Shown here: in pieces, positions 26,009 to 35,528 of the stretch | Layout: each line of letters starts with the position of its first letter | Position numbering within the stretch: the first letter of the stretch is position 1 | Origin: an uncultured Planctomycetota bacterium | GTDB taxonomy: Bacteria > Planctomycetota > Planctomycetia > Pirellulales > Thermoguttaceae | Direction: 5' to 3' | Assembly: GCA_900317365.1 (NCBI GenBank) | Contig: ONGM01000174.1 | Span: 18,883 to 82,882 of the forward strand | Length of the DNA: 64,000 bases | Program-made: the position numbers and the translations under genes | Notes under the pieces: model-generated | What the model saw: the letters and a program-made list of their open reading frames with translations, nothing else | Databases searched by the model: none | What the model was told of the DNA's origin: nothing

Positions 26009-27601
26009 CTATTTCTTCGCGTCGGCTCCGGCGGCTCGTTGTAGCTCTTGTCCGACGCCTTCGTTTGAACGCGGCACGAGCTTGAACGATTCCACGATCT
26101 CGTTGCCGGAATCGTCGTATTGCTCGAGCAAATCGGCGCGCAGTTCAAACATAATCGTGGCCTGCGCTCCGTTCTTATCGGTAACTAAGTAATAGACCCA
26201 TCGGAAAGGCGATTCCTCGTATACCCCGTCGGCGACGACATAATAAACGGAGACGCCGCCTGCGCCGTCGTATTCCGCCTGTTCTTTAAATTCGACGAAG
26301 CGCTCTCCTAGACCCTTTTGAATTTGTTCTTTGTATCCGGCGAGGGACGGTTTCGTCGTGAGGTCGATTTTTCCGTTGGAAAGAATGTTGCATTGCGCGA
26401 TCGCTTCTCCGCCGTCGAGATAGCATAGGGACGTAATCTTCGCGCCGTCTTCGATCATCTTCCATTTACGAGAATGCTGGAACTTCCACGGGCCTTTGTG
26501 GGCGTTGTAGTACAGTTTCAGGAGTTCGTCGGTCGGATCAAGTTTCATCGAGGCGATCGTTTCGTCGCTGAGTTTGTCGGGCTTTTCGAGAGGCGCAATA
26601 TTGATTTTTAGGGTGGCGTTCCAGTCGAGTCCGGGAGTAGCGACGCTTTGCGAGCGTCGTTCGGAAATATTGATTCCGAACCAGGTAATGCGTCGAGAAT
26701 TGAGGTCAAATTGATATTTGCCTTCCATATCGAGACTGACGCTCGCGCCTTCGGCGGCGCACTCCAAAGTGCTTGGTCCGTCTTTTCCGTCTTTGTCTTT
26801 ATCGCCGATTTGATAGAGTTCCACTTCGGCAAAGTTGTCGGCGATCGACGTAACCGAAAGGTGGATCGTATTGTTCTCAATGGCGTCAACGCCGAGCAAC
26901 GCGACAACGGCGTCGTTCGACAACCGCCAATCTTCCCCGAGCTTGACCTCGCGATTCGGCAGCAACAAGTCGAGCATCGTCGTGTTGAAAGGCAGTTCGT
27001 GCAGAAGAGCGTATTGCTCGTCGCGCATGGCGCCGCCGAGAGAATAGACCTGCGTTTTTTTGCCGTCGTATTCGGAAACGACGAATTTTCGCGATTTATC
27101 GAGTTTTGGCAATGCGGTGTTGGCGCCGATTTTGCGCTTCATCCCCGCCTTTTCATATTGTCGGATTGTGCGAGCGGGACCGTTTGGCGTATATTTGTCG
27201 AACCGCTCTTCATACTTGAACCCGGCGGCGACTTCCATAGTGGCGCTCTCTTGCTTTCCGCTTTGTAACGTCTGAATGACCTGACCGTGCGCTTCGAGCG
27301 AGATTTCAACGACGTCGGCGGCGCCGGGTTTATGCGACGACGTTAGGTTGCACGATTCCTTCGCCGGCTGTTGCGGGTTAGCGGCGACAGGTCGATTCGG
27401 TTGCGGCGCGGTTACAGGCTGACGCAGTTGTCCCGCAGGTTGACGCTGAGGCGTGGCGAGTTGTCCTGCGCGCGATCCGACTCCGTTGCGCGCCGATTGC
27501 GCCATAGACTCGGCGCTCCATGCGAAAAGAACTGTCGCAACGCACGTTATCGCTATCGTGAACGCCGCCGCGCGATTTCGGTGAAAAGGACTCGATTCCA
27601 T
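26009..27601 (-). CDS. Secreted protein of unknown function
   Basis: A 530-residue protein. The start at 27601 is chosen because AAAGGGG lies just upstream and the frame then begins with a signal peptide (about 1-37, ending SAESMAQ). A Gln/Pro/Ala-rich segment (about 40-80) leads to a beta-rich body with repeated charged strands (VEISLEAHGQVIQTLQSGKQE; KMIEDGAKITSLCYLDGGEAIAQC; VYYVVADGVYEESPFRWVYYLV). No catalytic motif is evident. It lies 94 bases upstream of nth on the same strand, perhaps in one transcript with it. I do not recognise the family. Confidence 0.8.
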   Translation of the reverse strand: MESSPFHRNRAAAFTIAITCVATVLFAWSAESMAQSARNGVGSRAGQLATPQRQPAGQLRQPVTAPQPNRPVAANPQQPAKESCNLTSSHKPGAADVVEISLEAHGQVIQTLQSGKQESATMEVAAGFKYEERFDKYTPNGPARTIRQYEKAGMKRKIGANTALPKLDKSRKFVVSEYDGKKTQVYSLGGAMRDEQYALLHELPFNTTMLDLLLPNREVKLGEDWRLSNDAVVALLGVDAIENNTIHLSVTSIADNFAEVELYQIGDKDKDGKDGPSTLECAAEGASVSLDMEGKYQFDLNSRRITWFGINISERRSQSVATPGLDWNATLKINIAPLEKPDKLSDETIASMKLDPTDELLKLYYNAHKGPWKFQHSRKWKMIEDGAKITSLCYLDGGEAIAQCNILSNGKIDLTTKPSLAGYKEQIQKGLGERFVEFKEQAEYDGAGGVSVYYVVADGVYEESPFRWVYYLVTDKNGAQATIMFELRADLLEQYDDSGNEIVESFKLVPRSNEGVGQELQRAAGADAKK

Positions 27602-27686
27602 TGTTACCCCTTTGTTTCGTAATTGAACGTCGCGACGTTGAGACGTCGCCTCGGTAACAATAGACTTTATTTCCCTTTTAATCAAG

Positions 27687-27711
27687 CCCAACGCTAGCGT
27701 ATGACGTTGGG
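27687..27711. repeat. Short inverted repeat in the 27602-27826 gap
   Basis: cccaacg (27687-27693) and cgttggg (27705-27711) form a 7-bp stem. It lies between the tatD stop and the start of the secreted protein gene on the same strand. No T-tract is present, and its role is unclear. Confidence 0.3.
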
Positions 27712-27826
27712 ACGGCGTCGGCGACTCGACGGCGACTTGCGAGCGCTTGTTCGGGTTGACGCGGTCGGGTTATGAACTCGGTCCGTTGATCGCGTCCTTT
27801 CTTCAACTTTTCATTTTGACGCGCGC

Positions 27827-28747
27827 TTAGAAGTCTTCCGGGAGGGCGTCCCGACAGGGAAGGTTAAAGAGTCGACGCGCGTTTTGGCAGGCGAGGTTGG
27901 CGATTTCTTCGATAGAAGAGTCGCGGAGTAGGGCGAGGCGTTTGGCGACGAAAACGGTCGTGAGAGGTTCGTTTCGTTCGAGTTTTCCTCGTAGCGGATG
28001 AGGCGTGAGGAACGGACAGTCGGTTTCTAATAGGAATCGATCGTTTGGCGTCTGTTTGGCGGTTTCCCAGATATGCGCGTATTTTTTATTTTCGTATGTA
28101 ACAAAGCCGCCGAATCCGAGGTAGAATCCGCGTTCGATCCATCGCGCGCCTTGTTCCGGGGTACCGGTAAAAGAATGAACGACGCCGACAGGCGGGTCCG
28201 TCGGGGAGGCGATCGGGTATCGGTTGCAAATGACGGCGTCGAGATCGTCGTTGGCGTCGCGCGAGTGAATAATAATTGGCAGACGGAGTTCGGAGGCGAG
28301 GTCGATCGTGTCGAGAAAAAAGTTGAGTTGTTCGTAGAAAGGAACGACGTCCCAATATCGATCAAGTCCCGTTTCCCCTAAGGCGACGAGGCGTCGATTT
28401 TCGCAGGGGACTTGGACTTCTTCACGCACGATCGCTTTGATCTCTTCCCACTCGTCGAATTGGAGCGCTTCGAGGTGATTCGGATGGACGCCGCATGCGG
28501 CGAAAAGAAAGGGGTAGCGTTTCGCGAGATCCAATGCGCGCCGGGACGTTTGAAGATCGACGGCGGGACAGACGGCGGCGGCGAGAAAGGGACGAAAGAG
28601 CGGGTCGTTTAGGTCGCGGCCTTTGACTTCCGGCATGACGCCGCGCCGGGATCGCGTAATGAGATTTTCAAGGTCGGGCTCGAAATCTTCAAGATTAAGG
28701 TGCGCGTGCGTGTCGATTAACGGGATCGTGCGTTGTGTTTGCGTCAT
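27827..28747 (-). CDS. tatD: TatD family metal-dependent hydrolase (DNase)
   Basis: A cytoplasmic amidohydrolase-fold nuclease of 306 residues. The metal ligands of TatD are visible in order: IDTHAHLNL (H-x-H), ALGETGLDRYW (Glu), IIHSRDA (His), VVHSFTGTPEQG (His) and FLLETDCPFLTPHPLRG (Asp). It is slightly longer than the usual 260 residues, mainly through a segment at about residues 28-60. The family acts as 3'-5' exonuclease or on peroxide-damaged DNA. It is the first gene of the minus-strand block and is divergent from csrA. Confidence 0.93.
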   Translation of the reverse strand: MTQTQRTIPLIDTHAHLNLEDFEPDLENLITRSRRGVMPEVKGRDLNDPLFRPFLAAAVCPAVDLQTSRRALDLAKRYPFLFAACGVHPNHLEALQFDEWEEIKAIVREEVQVPCENRRLVALGETGLDRYWDVVPFYEQLNFFLDTIDLASELRLPIIIHSRDANDDLDAVICNRYPIASPTDPPVGVVHSFTGTPEQGARWIERGFYLGFGGFVTYENKKYAHIWETAKQTPNDRFLLETDCPFLTPHPLRGKLERNEPLTTVFVAKRLALLRDSSIEEIANLACQNARRLFNLPCRDALPEDF

Positions 28748-29117
28748 GGGAATTGCCGATCAATACTACGAGGGAGTTTTGTGTAAAAACGCGCAAAGGA
28801 TTTCTTAGCGACACGTCTATGATACCGCGCGAATCGATTTTCACAATGAGCCGTTTTCTCAATGAGTCGGCGTCGCGCGCTTTATTCGATCGACGCTTTG
28901 TCAAGAAAAAAAGATCGCGAGGATGTTGATTTGCGTCGGTCTTTATTTTCTTTTTAAAGTCTGTACAATATACGTTGTTGAATGAGAGCTTGGGTTGGAG
29001 TCGGAAGTCTTTTTGTCGTAGCTTTACCGGCGAAGAGGCGTTCGCGCGTTCGACGAAAAGTCATTTCATCGTAGAACTTGACGCCATTGGCAAGTCATGC
29101 TTCTCGGAGGAACCATT
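28748..29117. other. Intergenic region between tatD and csrA
   Basis: This 370-base gap between divergent genes should hold both promoters. A possible -10 TACAAT for csrA lies at 28964-28969, but no convincing -35 is seen. CsrA-type GGA elements overlap the ribosome site at 29105-29111. No gene or RNA was recognised. Confidence 0.35.
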
Positions 29118-29429
29118 ATGTTAGTTTTATCCCGCAAGAAAAACGAAAGCGTCATATTAGGCGACAAGATCCGCGTCGTGGTGCTCGACGTTCGAGGCGA
29201 TAAGGTTCAACTTGGCATAGAAGCTCCGAGCGACGTGTTGGTCTATCGTAGCGAAGTTTTCGATCGGATTCGTCAACGTGGCGAGAAATCAAAGAAGGAC
29301 GAAGAGGAAAATACGATCGTTACGCTTGATTTTTCGCGCGAAGAAGTCGTCTTGAAAACGAAGCCGAGCGCTTCCGCCGATCGAGAGTCGGACGAAACTT
29401 ATTGCGAAAGTAATGAGTCGAGGCGATAA
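29118..29429 (+). CDS. csrA: Carbon storage regulator CsrA
   Basis: A 103-residue RNA-binding post-transcriptional regulator that blocks or stabilises target mRNAs at GGA motifs. The ATG at 29118 follows GGAGGA by 6 bases and gives the standard start MLVLSRKKNESVILGDKIRV. The core ends with LGIEAPSDVLVYRSEVFDRI, containing the conserved RNA-contact Arg. The tail (about 60-103), Lys/Glu-rich and then acidic, is longer than in the 61-residue E. coli protein. In many bacteria CsrA controls flagellin synthesis, and a FliA-type sigma factor and an FlhB-like gene occur in this window, but no flagellar operon does. Confidence 0.95.
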   Translation: MLVLSRKKNESVILGDKIRVVVLDVRGDKVQLGIEAPSDVLVYRSEVFDRIRQRGEKSKKDEEENTIVTLDFSREEVVLKTKPSASADRESDETYCESNESRR

Positions 29430-29640
29430 GTCGCGTTGACGTTCGCGCGTTTTTTCAGGTCTTACGCGTCGAATGGAAAGAACGTTTGCGATCGTCGAGG
29501 ACGGCGTTCCGTCGGCGTTGTTCGTCCTTTGATCGAGGCCTTATAAATAGCGCGACGCGGCGGACGCGTGAGTTGTCTTGCGCGTTGCATATAGGCGTCG
29601 ACTATCGAACCGGCGCCGTGTTGTTTTTTCGAAAAGTGAA

Positions 29641-32247
29641 ATGATTCGACGTCGGTTTATTGCGAAAAGCGCGTTTGTCGCGCTGTGTTTCTCCCTTTTT
29701 ATTCTTTTGTTTTGCGTTTCCGATTTAGCGGCTCAAAAGGCGACGGTGAACGTTAAAGCTCCGATCGTCGCGACGGACTCTGTCGACGCGGAAGAATACG
29801 CATCCGATGACGCCGAAAATGAGACCGACCTTCAAGACGACGCGAGCGAAGACGGAAGGACCGCGTTTTTGAACGCCGAGGCCGTGCGCGCGTCGATCGA
29901 CGGCGCAATTGACTTCTTAAGGAGTCGTCAGAAGAAGAACGGCGAGTGGTCGGAATATCCCGGTTATTCGCCAGGCACGACGGCGTTGTGCGCGCTCGCG
30001 CTATTGACCGCCGGACTCGATTCTTCCGATCCGACCGTTTCGCGCGCGCTCGATTATCTTGACGATATCGCGCCTTTGCAACAGAATCAAACCTATCCGA
30101 TATCGCTCCAAACGATGGCGTTCTGTCTTGCGGATCCGATGAAATACCGCGAGAACATTAAAGCGAACGTCGCGTGGCTGATTGAACGCCAGATGAAGAC
30201 TCAGAACGAGCATCGCGGCGGATGGACATACGTCGGAAATAATCAGGATTCCGAGCGCGCGGACAACTCCAACTCTCAATTTGCTCTTTTGGCGCTCTAC
30301 GAAGCCGAATTGGTCGGAATCGAGATCGAGGACGCCGTTTGGAAAAGCGCGGAAGATTACTGGTTTCGCATGCAGAACGCGGACGGATCGTGGGGCTATC
30401 GCGCGTCGCCGCTCAATCCACCGGATTTCCCCAGCGGGTACGGAACCGGCAGTATGACGTGCGCCGGAATCGCGGCGCTCGCGATTTGTTCCGGCGTTCG
30501 CGAAGCGGCGCGCGCTCGCCTCGACGGCGACGGCGCCGTCTGCTGTCAAGAGCAAGAAGACGAGACCGCCGCGCGTATTTCGCGCGGATTAACGTGGCTC
30601 GGAAAGCATTTCAGCGCGCAAACGAACCCCGGACGATCCGCCGCAAGCAGTTCATACTTCTATTACTACCTCTACGGTCTGGAACGCGTCGGTCGGCTTA
30701 CCGCCAATCGATTTGTCGGAAAAAGCGATTGGTACCGCGAAGGCGCGGAAACTCTCCTGCGACGTAAAGGCGCGCTCTCGAACTACTGGAACGCCCAAAA
30801 AGATTTCGACAACAATAACGCGATCACGACGTCGTTCGCCCTCTTATTCCTTTCGAAAGGTCGCTGGCCGATCCTTGTGTCAAAGGCGAAATACGGCGAC
30901 GACGACGGATGGAACGAGCATCCTAACGATTTCGCGCGATTGACCGCGCGCGTCGAGCAAGAGTGGGATCAGCGTATGGTTTGGCAAACGATTGATTTGC
31001 GCAAATCGACGCTCGACGATCTGCTTCAGACCCCTATTCTCGCTATTAACGGAACGCACTCGCCCTTGCCGAAGGATCCGAAAGAGCGCAAGCGTCTCGT
31101 GGAAACGTTGCGCGGATATCTTGAGCAAGGCGGGTTTATTTTCGCGGAAGCGATCGACGGCGACCTCTCCTTTGAAACGGGTTTCCGCGAACTTATCGCG
31201 CAAACTTTGCCGGAAGGAGAGAGTTCGCTCCGACTTCTCGAACCGGATCATCCGATCTGGACGGCGGAGAAAAGGATTCGCCCGGCGTATCTGCGGCCTG
31301 TTTACGGCGCCGATTTCGGGTGTCGAACGAGCGTCGTTTTCGTACCGGCGCATCGTCCGCGACAAGGGTCGAGCGTAGCGTCGGATCGACCGTCGCTGTC
31401 GTGCTTGTGGGAAGCGTCTGCGAAACGTCCTCGCGGGGTTCCCGTAGGCGCGCCGCCGACGGAAAAAGCGCTCGCCGAACAGGAGGCGGCGTTTGAACTC
31501 GGCGTCAATATCTGCGCGTACGCGACGAATCGCGAAATGAAGTTTAAGGATGAAATTTCAGCCGACGTCGCTCAAGAACTCGAACGCGATAAGGAGCTCA
31601 CGAACAGTCTTTTCGTCGGGATTTTGGAATGCGGCGCCGGGTCGTCGTGCGCGCCGCACGCGATTCCTAATCTCATGAAGACGATACGATCTCGTCTCGG
31701 GGTTCCGACTCAAGGCTTCGTTCCGCGCGTGAGCGCGAAAACGGACGACGTTTTCGATTATCCGATTCTTTTTACGCACGGTCGCAACGATTTCACGTTC
31801 TCAGACGAGGAACGCGAACGCTTGCGCGAGTATTTCGATCGCGGCGGCTTCCTCTTTGTCAACGCCGTTTGCGCGTCCGAAACCTTTGAGACGGCGTTCG
31901 AACGCGAGTTCGCCGTTTTGTTTCCGGACGAAGAGCTAGTCGACGTTCCGCCGGACGATCCGCTGTTTACCGGAAAATACGGCGGCTTTAAAATCGAGCG
32001 TTTGGAATATCGTCGCGTCGCGCGAGGCGAGGAGAACGCGGAACGCGGCGCCTCGTCGGAAGCGCAGGCGGAGCGTCCGCGACTGAAAGGTCTCGCGCGG
32101 GAAGGACGATGGGTTCTTCTCTTTTCGCGGGACGACGTGAGTTGCGCGCTCGAAAATTCCGTAGCGGCGAATTGCGAGGGTTTGACGCCGAAAAGCGCGT
32201 TCTATCTCGCGACGAATATCCTGTTTTACGCAGCGGAGTCTTTTTGA
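29641..32247 (+). CDS. Exported DUF4159 protein with prenyltransferase/squalene-cyclase-like repeats
   Basis: An 868-residue protein from the ATG at 29641, with a signal peptide (about 1-32, MIRRRFIAKSAFVALCF...). After an acidic linker, residues about 80-400 form an alpha-toroid with terpenoid-cyclase-like repeats (DFLRSRQKKNGEWSEYPGYSPGTTALCALALL; WFRMQNADGSWGYRA). Two DUF4159-type domains follow, each ending in a glycine-rich strand: LRGYLEQGGFIFAEAIDGD near 500 and LREYFDRGGFLFVNAVCAS near 735. The arrangement is typical of planctomycete DUF4159 proteins, whose function is unknown. A duplicated DUF4159 is less usual. Terpene chemistry should not be inferred. Confidence 0.82.
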   Translation: MIRRRFIAKSAFVALCFSLFILLFCVSDLAAQKATVNVKAPIVATDSVDAEEYASDDAENETDLQDDASEDGRTAFLNAEAVRASIDGAIDFLRSRQKKNGEWSEYPGYSPGTTALCALALLTAGLDSSDPTVSRALDYLDDIAPLQQNQTYPISLQTMAFCLADPMKYRENIKANVAWLIERQMKTQNEHRGGWTYVGNNQDSERADNSNSQFALLALYEAELVGIEIEDAVWKSAEDYWFRMQNADGSWGYRASPLNPPDFPSGYGTGSMTCAGIAALAICSGVREAARARLDGDGAVCCQEQEDETAARISRGLTWLGKHFSAQTNPGRSAASSSYFYYYLYGLERVGRLTANRFVGKSDWYREGAETLLRRKGALSNYWNAQKDFDNNNAITTSFALLFLSKGRWPILVSKAKYGDDDGWNEHPNDFARLTARVEQEWDQRMVWQTIDLRKSTLDDLLQTPILAINGTHSPLPKDPKERKRLVETLRGYLEQGGFIFAEAIDGDLSFETGFRELIAQTLPEGESSLRLLEPDHPIWTAEKRIRPAYLRPVYGADFGCRTSVVFVPAHRPRQGSSVASDRPSLSCLWEASAKRPRGVPVGAPPTEKALAEQEAAFELGVNICAYATNREMKFKDEISADVAQELERDKELTNSLFVGILECGAGSSCAPHAIPNLMKTIRSRLGVPTQGFVPRVSAKTDDVFDYPILFTHGRNDFTFSDEERERLREYFDRGGFLFVNAVCASETFETAFEREFAVLFPDEELVDVPPDDPLFTGKYGGFKIERLEYRRVARGEENAERGASSEAQAERPRLKGLAREGRWVLLFSRDDVSCALENSVAANCEGLTPKSAFYLATNILFYAAESF

Positions 32248-32382
32248 CGCGCTAATTTTAACAAAAGGTTTTGCGACCATTTGCGCGGACGATTTGCTCG
32301 TTTGCGTCGAGCCAGGTCGCTTTATACGGGGAACTAAAAGGTTTCGAGCATATTTTCATTAAAAAGAAGTTCGGACTCCTAC

Positions 32383-32410
32383 TTGCATAGGATTGAATTC
32401 TCGTTAAAAT
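32383..32410 (+). promoter_or_regulatory. Candidate promoter of the ffh-rpsP-trmD-rplS cluster
   Basis: TTGCAT (32383-32388) and TAAAAT (32405-32410) are separated by 16 bases. They lie 136 bases upstream of the ffh ATG in an AT-rich gap. Confidence 0.45.
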
Positions 32411-32546
32411 AGGTTAAATTTAGCTCCGGGTTTTGATGGAGCGAGGTCGAGTTCCGGGCAATTGGCGCGCGGAACGGCGGCGCGAAATGGCGTTGCGACG
32501 TTCCGCGCCGCGCGTCTCACTTGCAGAAGAGTTCAAAGGTCGACAC

Positions 32547-34022
32547 ATGTTTGAATCGTTGACGGATCGATTAAGCGCGGCGTTTCGCACGATGACTGGT
32601 CGCGGTCGACTGACCGAGTCGAATATTAGCGAAGGTCTCGAATTAGTGCGTCAGGCTCTTTTGGAAGCGGACGCCAGCGTTGAGGTCGCGCGAAAATTCG
32701 TTGATTCAGCGCGCGAAAAATTCCTCGGTTCCGAAGTTTCGCGCGCTTTGAATCCGACTCAACAGATTTTGAAGATCGTCAACGAAGAGTTGATCAACCT
32801 CATGGGGCCGGGCGATTCGTCGATTCGTCAGGTCGAACCTTTTACGACGCTCATGCTATGCGGTCTTCAAGGATCCGGTAAGACGACGACGTGCGGTAAG
32901 TTGGCGAAGCGCATTCAATCGACCGGCGGCAAGCCGATGCTCGTCGCCGCCGACTTGCAGCGTCCTGCGGCTATCGACCAGCTTGAAACGCTCGCCGGTC
33001 AGCTCAACGTTCCCGTCTTTGTCGATCGCGAGTGTAAAGATCCGGTCGACGTTTGTAAGCGCGCGGTTAAAGAGGCGGGTAAACTCGGCGTTACGCACGT
33101 TATTCTCGACACGGCGGGGCGTTTGCACGTCGACGACGACTTGATGCAACAGCTCAAAGACGTCGAGCGCAAAGTCGAGCCGGACGAAGTTTATTTCGTC
33201 GTCGACGCCATGACGGGTCAGGACGCGGTCAATAGCGCGAAGGCGTTCAACGACGCGCTTTCCATCGACGGCGTTATTTTGACTAAGCTCGACGGCGACG
33301 CGCGCGGCGGCGCGGCGCTCTCCGTTAAGACGATTACCGGCGTGCCGATTAAGTTCGTCGGCGTCGGCGAAACGCTCGACGCGCTCGACGAGTTCCACCC
33401 GGATCGTATGGCGAGTCGAATGCTCGGCATGGGCGATATTATGACGCTCATCGAGACCGCGCAGTCGAAGTTCGACGAAGAGGAACTCAAGCGCCAGCAA
33501 GAGCAACTTGAGAAAGGCGTCTTTACGCTCGACGATTTCCGCAAACAGATGAAGCAAGCGTCTCGTTTGGGATCGATGGGCAAGATCATGAGCATGATCC
33601 CCGGTATGGGCCGCATAAGCGGTATTCTCGGCGAGCTGAACGTCGATCCCGACAAAGAAATGCGCAAAATCGGTGCGATAATCGACTCAATGACGCTTGA
33701 AGAACGCCGGAAGCCGGATATAATCGACTCTCGCCGCAAAAAGCGGATTGCTGCCGGCGCCGGCGTCGAAGTTACGCGCGTGAACGAACTTCTCAAAATG
33801 CACCAGCAAATGGCGACGATGGCGAAAAGTTTTGCCGGCGGCGGCGCCATGGATCGTATGCGAATGCTGTCCGCGTTGACGCAACAAGTCTCCTCGAATC
33901 CTTTTGGGCAGATGGGTCCCGTCAAGAAAGGTTCGACCGGTAAGCGTTTAACTCCGAAAGAACGCGAAGCAAACCGTAAACGACTTGAAAAACTGCGTCG
34001 CGATAAGAAACGTAAAAAGTAA
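32547..34022 (+). CDS. ffh: Signal recognition particle protein Ffh
   Basis: The SRP GTPase that binds signal peptides and 4.5S RNA and delivers ribosomes to FtsY; 491 residues from the ATG at 32547. An upstream extension to 32433 is basic and not conserved. The N domain precedes G-domain motifs GLQGSGKTTTCGKLA (P-loop), LDTAGRLHVD, and TKLDGDARGGAALS. The M domain includes IPGMGRISG and RRKKRIAAGAGVEVTRVNELLK for RNA binding, with a Met-rich finger loop. It heads the cluster with rpsP, trmD and rplS. The SRP RNA gene was not found nearby. Confidence 0.96.
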   Translation: MFESLTDRLSAAFRTMTGRGRLTESNISEGLELVRQALLEADASVEVARKFVDSAREKFLGSEVSRALNPTQQILKIVNEELINLMGPGDSSIRQVEPFTTLMLCGLQGSGKTTTCGKLAKRIQSTGGKPMLVAADLQRPAAIDQLETLAGQLNVPVFVDRECKDPVDVCKRAVKEAGKLGVTHVILDTAGRLHVDDDLMQQLKDVERKVEPDEVYFVVDAMTGQDAVNSAKAFNDALSIDGVILTKLDGDARGGAALSVKTITGVPIKFVGVGETLDALDEFHPDRMASRMLGMGDIMTLIETAQSKFDEEELKRQQEQLEKGVFTLDDFRKQMKQASRLGSMGKIMSMIPGMGRISGILGELNVDPDKEMRKIGAIIDSMTLEERRKPDIIDSRRKKRIAAGAGVEVTRVNELLKMHQQMATMAKSFAGGGAMDRMRMLSALTQQVSSNPFGQMGPVKKGSTGKRLTPKEREANRKRLEKLRRDKKRKK

Positions 34023-34226
34023 CCTGCGTTCAATGATTGCGCAAGACGAGACAGCGCTTTCCTTCGAACGACGTTCAAATAGAGCAGAATTGGGAAACCC
34101 CATGAAAGCGTGCAAGCGCGACGCGACGGTCAACGACAGTCGTCGACGATCGGTCCCCGAAAGCGTCGGCTTGAACGTTAAAACCTGGTCTTCTGACCAA
34201 AACACAATGTTATAGGAGTTTATTAA

Positions 34227-34721
34227 GTGTCAGTTAGAATCCGTATGAAGAAATTTGGTCGCAAACACCGACCTTTTTTCCGCGTTGTCGCCGTTGACGC
34301 TCGTTGTCCTCGCGACGGTCGCGTCCTTGAAGAACTCGGTACGTATGATCCGCTCGTTCCGGAAACGGACGCGCGCGTTCAGCTCAAAGCCGATCGCGTT
34401 CTCTATTGGCTTTCCGTCGGCGCTCAGCCGAGCGACAAAGTCGCCGTCATGATCAAGAAGTACATTGAGTTCCCGGCCGATCCGAAACCGAATCAGCAGG
34501 GAAAGAAGACGCTGACCGACGAGCAGATGAAAGATACGACGAAGAACCCGTACACTCTTCACAATCTCATTGAGAAGTACGGACAAACCGGAACGGCGCT
34601 CGAGAAGCAACAATCGGCGCTCGCTCGTTTGGCTGAGAGTCGTAAAGCGGTTCGCGGTTTTTCCGCATCGTTCATCGCCGCCGCTCCGGTCGCTGCGCCG
34701 GTCGTCGCCGACGCGGAATAA
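34227..34721 (+). CDS. rpsP: 30S ribosomal protein S16
   Basis: A ribosomal small-subunit protein of 164 residues from a GTG start, with TAGGAG 8 bases upstream. The S16 core is clear: VRIRMKKFGRKHRPFFRVVAVDARCPRDGRVLEELGTYDPL, then DRVLYWLSVGAQPSDKV. Bacterial S16 is usually 80-100 residues. Here a C-terminal extension of about 80 residues (Lys/Gln/Thr-rich, ending Ala/Val-rich) is added. It lies 204 bases after ffh and 87 before trmD; rimM, which often stands between rpsP and trmD, is absent. Confidence 0.95.
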   Translation: MSVRIRMKKFGRKHRPFFRVVAVDARCPRDGRVLEELGTYDPLVPETDARVQLKADRVLYWLSVGAQPSDKVAVMIKKYIEFPADPKPNQQGKKTLTDEQMKDTTKNPYTLHNLIEKYGQTGTALEKQQSALARLAESRKAVRGFSASFIAAAPVAAPVVADAE

Positions 34722-34808
34722 CGACGTCGCTCACGTTAAGATTAGCGAAAACGCAACAGTTTTCGCGCGATATTTGATCGTCGCCGCGCGCGACCGAAGT
34801 TTGCCGTC

Positions 34809-35528
34809 ATGAGAATCGATATAGCGACGCTTTTTCCCGGTATGTTTGAGAGCTACCTTTCGGAGAGTATCCTGGAAAATGCGATTTCTCGCGACTTGAT
34901 TCAGATTAAACTTCACAATATGCGCGACTGGGCGCACGATAAGCACAACACGATGGACGACCGACCTTTCGGCGGCGGTCCGGGCATGGTGTTGAAAGTC
35001 GACAGAGTCGTTCCGTGCGTTGAAGCGATTCAAGCGATGGACGCGCGACCTGGACGAGTCGTTATGTTGACTCCGCAAGGGAGAACCCTGACGCAACGCG
35101 TTGTGGAAGAACTTTCGACCGAGGATCGGTTGATTCTACTTTGCGGGCGTTACGAAGGATTCGACCAACGAATCGTCGATATTCTCCAGCCTGATGAAAT
35201 TTCGATCGGGGACTACGTTTTGAACGGCGGAGAAGTTGGCGCGATGGTCATAATAGACTCTGTTATGCGTCTGATTCCCGACGTGTTGGGGGACGAAGAG
35301 TCGGCTTCGACCGATTCTTTTTCCGCAGGTAATCGTTTACTCGAAGAAGATCAGTACACGCGTCCGCGCGAGTATCGAGGACGAAGCGTTCCCGAGATCT
35401 TGCTAAGCGGCGATCACGGTCTGATTGAAGAGTGGCGTAAAACCAATCGTCGATTGAAGACGTTCGCTCGACGTCCGGAGCTTTTATTCGAGGACGAACC
35501 GCCGTTTGAGAGTAACCGAACTCGGTAA
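34809..35528 (+). CDS. trmD: tRNA (guanine-37-N1)-methyltransferase
   Basis: A SPOUT-family enzyme that methylates G37 next to the anticodon and prevents +1 frameshifting; 239 residues, the usual length. Motifs: LFPGMFESYLSESI, DDRPFGGGPGMVLK, the trefoil-knot segments LCGRYEGFDQRI and SIGDYVLNGGEVGAMVIIDSV, and RLIPDVLG. The C-terminal domain contains YTRPREYRGRSVPEILLSGDH. It lies between rpsP and rplS in the conserved order. Confidence 0.96.
   Translation: MRIDIATLFPGMFESYLSESILENAISRDLIQIKLHNMRDWAHDKHNTMDDRPFGGGPGMVLKVDRVVPCVEAIQAMDARPGRVVMLTPQGRTLTQRVVEELSTEDRLILLCGRYEGFDQRIVDILQPDEISIGDYVLNGGEVGAMVIIDSVMRLIPDVLGDEESASTDSFSAGNRLLEEDQYTRPREYRGRSVPEILLSGDHGLIEEWRKTNRRLKTFARRPELLFEDEPPFESNRTR

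Noticed and set aside
28923..28970. Strong csrA promoter
   Set aside because: TACAAT at 28964 is plausible but no TTGA-like -35 lies 16-18 bases upstream, so it was not listed as a promoter.
32433..32546. Upstream ATG for Ffh
   Set aside because: The extra 38 residues are basic and unlike any Ffh N-terminus; ATG 32547 starts the N domain.
32248..32546. SRP (4.5S) RNA gene near ffh
   Set aside because: I looked for the conserved GGAAGCA / AGGCAG tetraloop and asymmetric-loop wording and did not find it.
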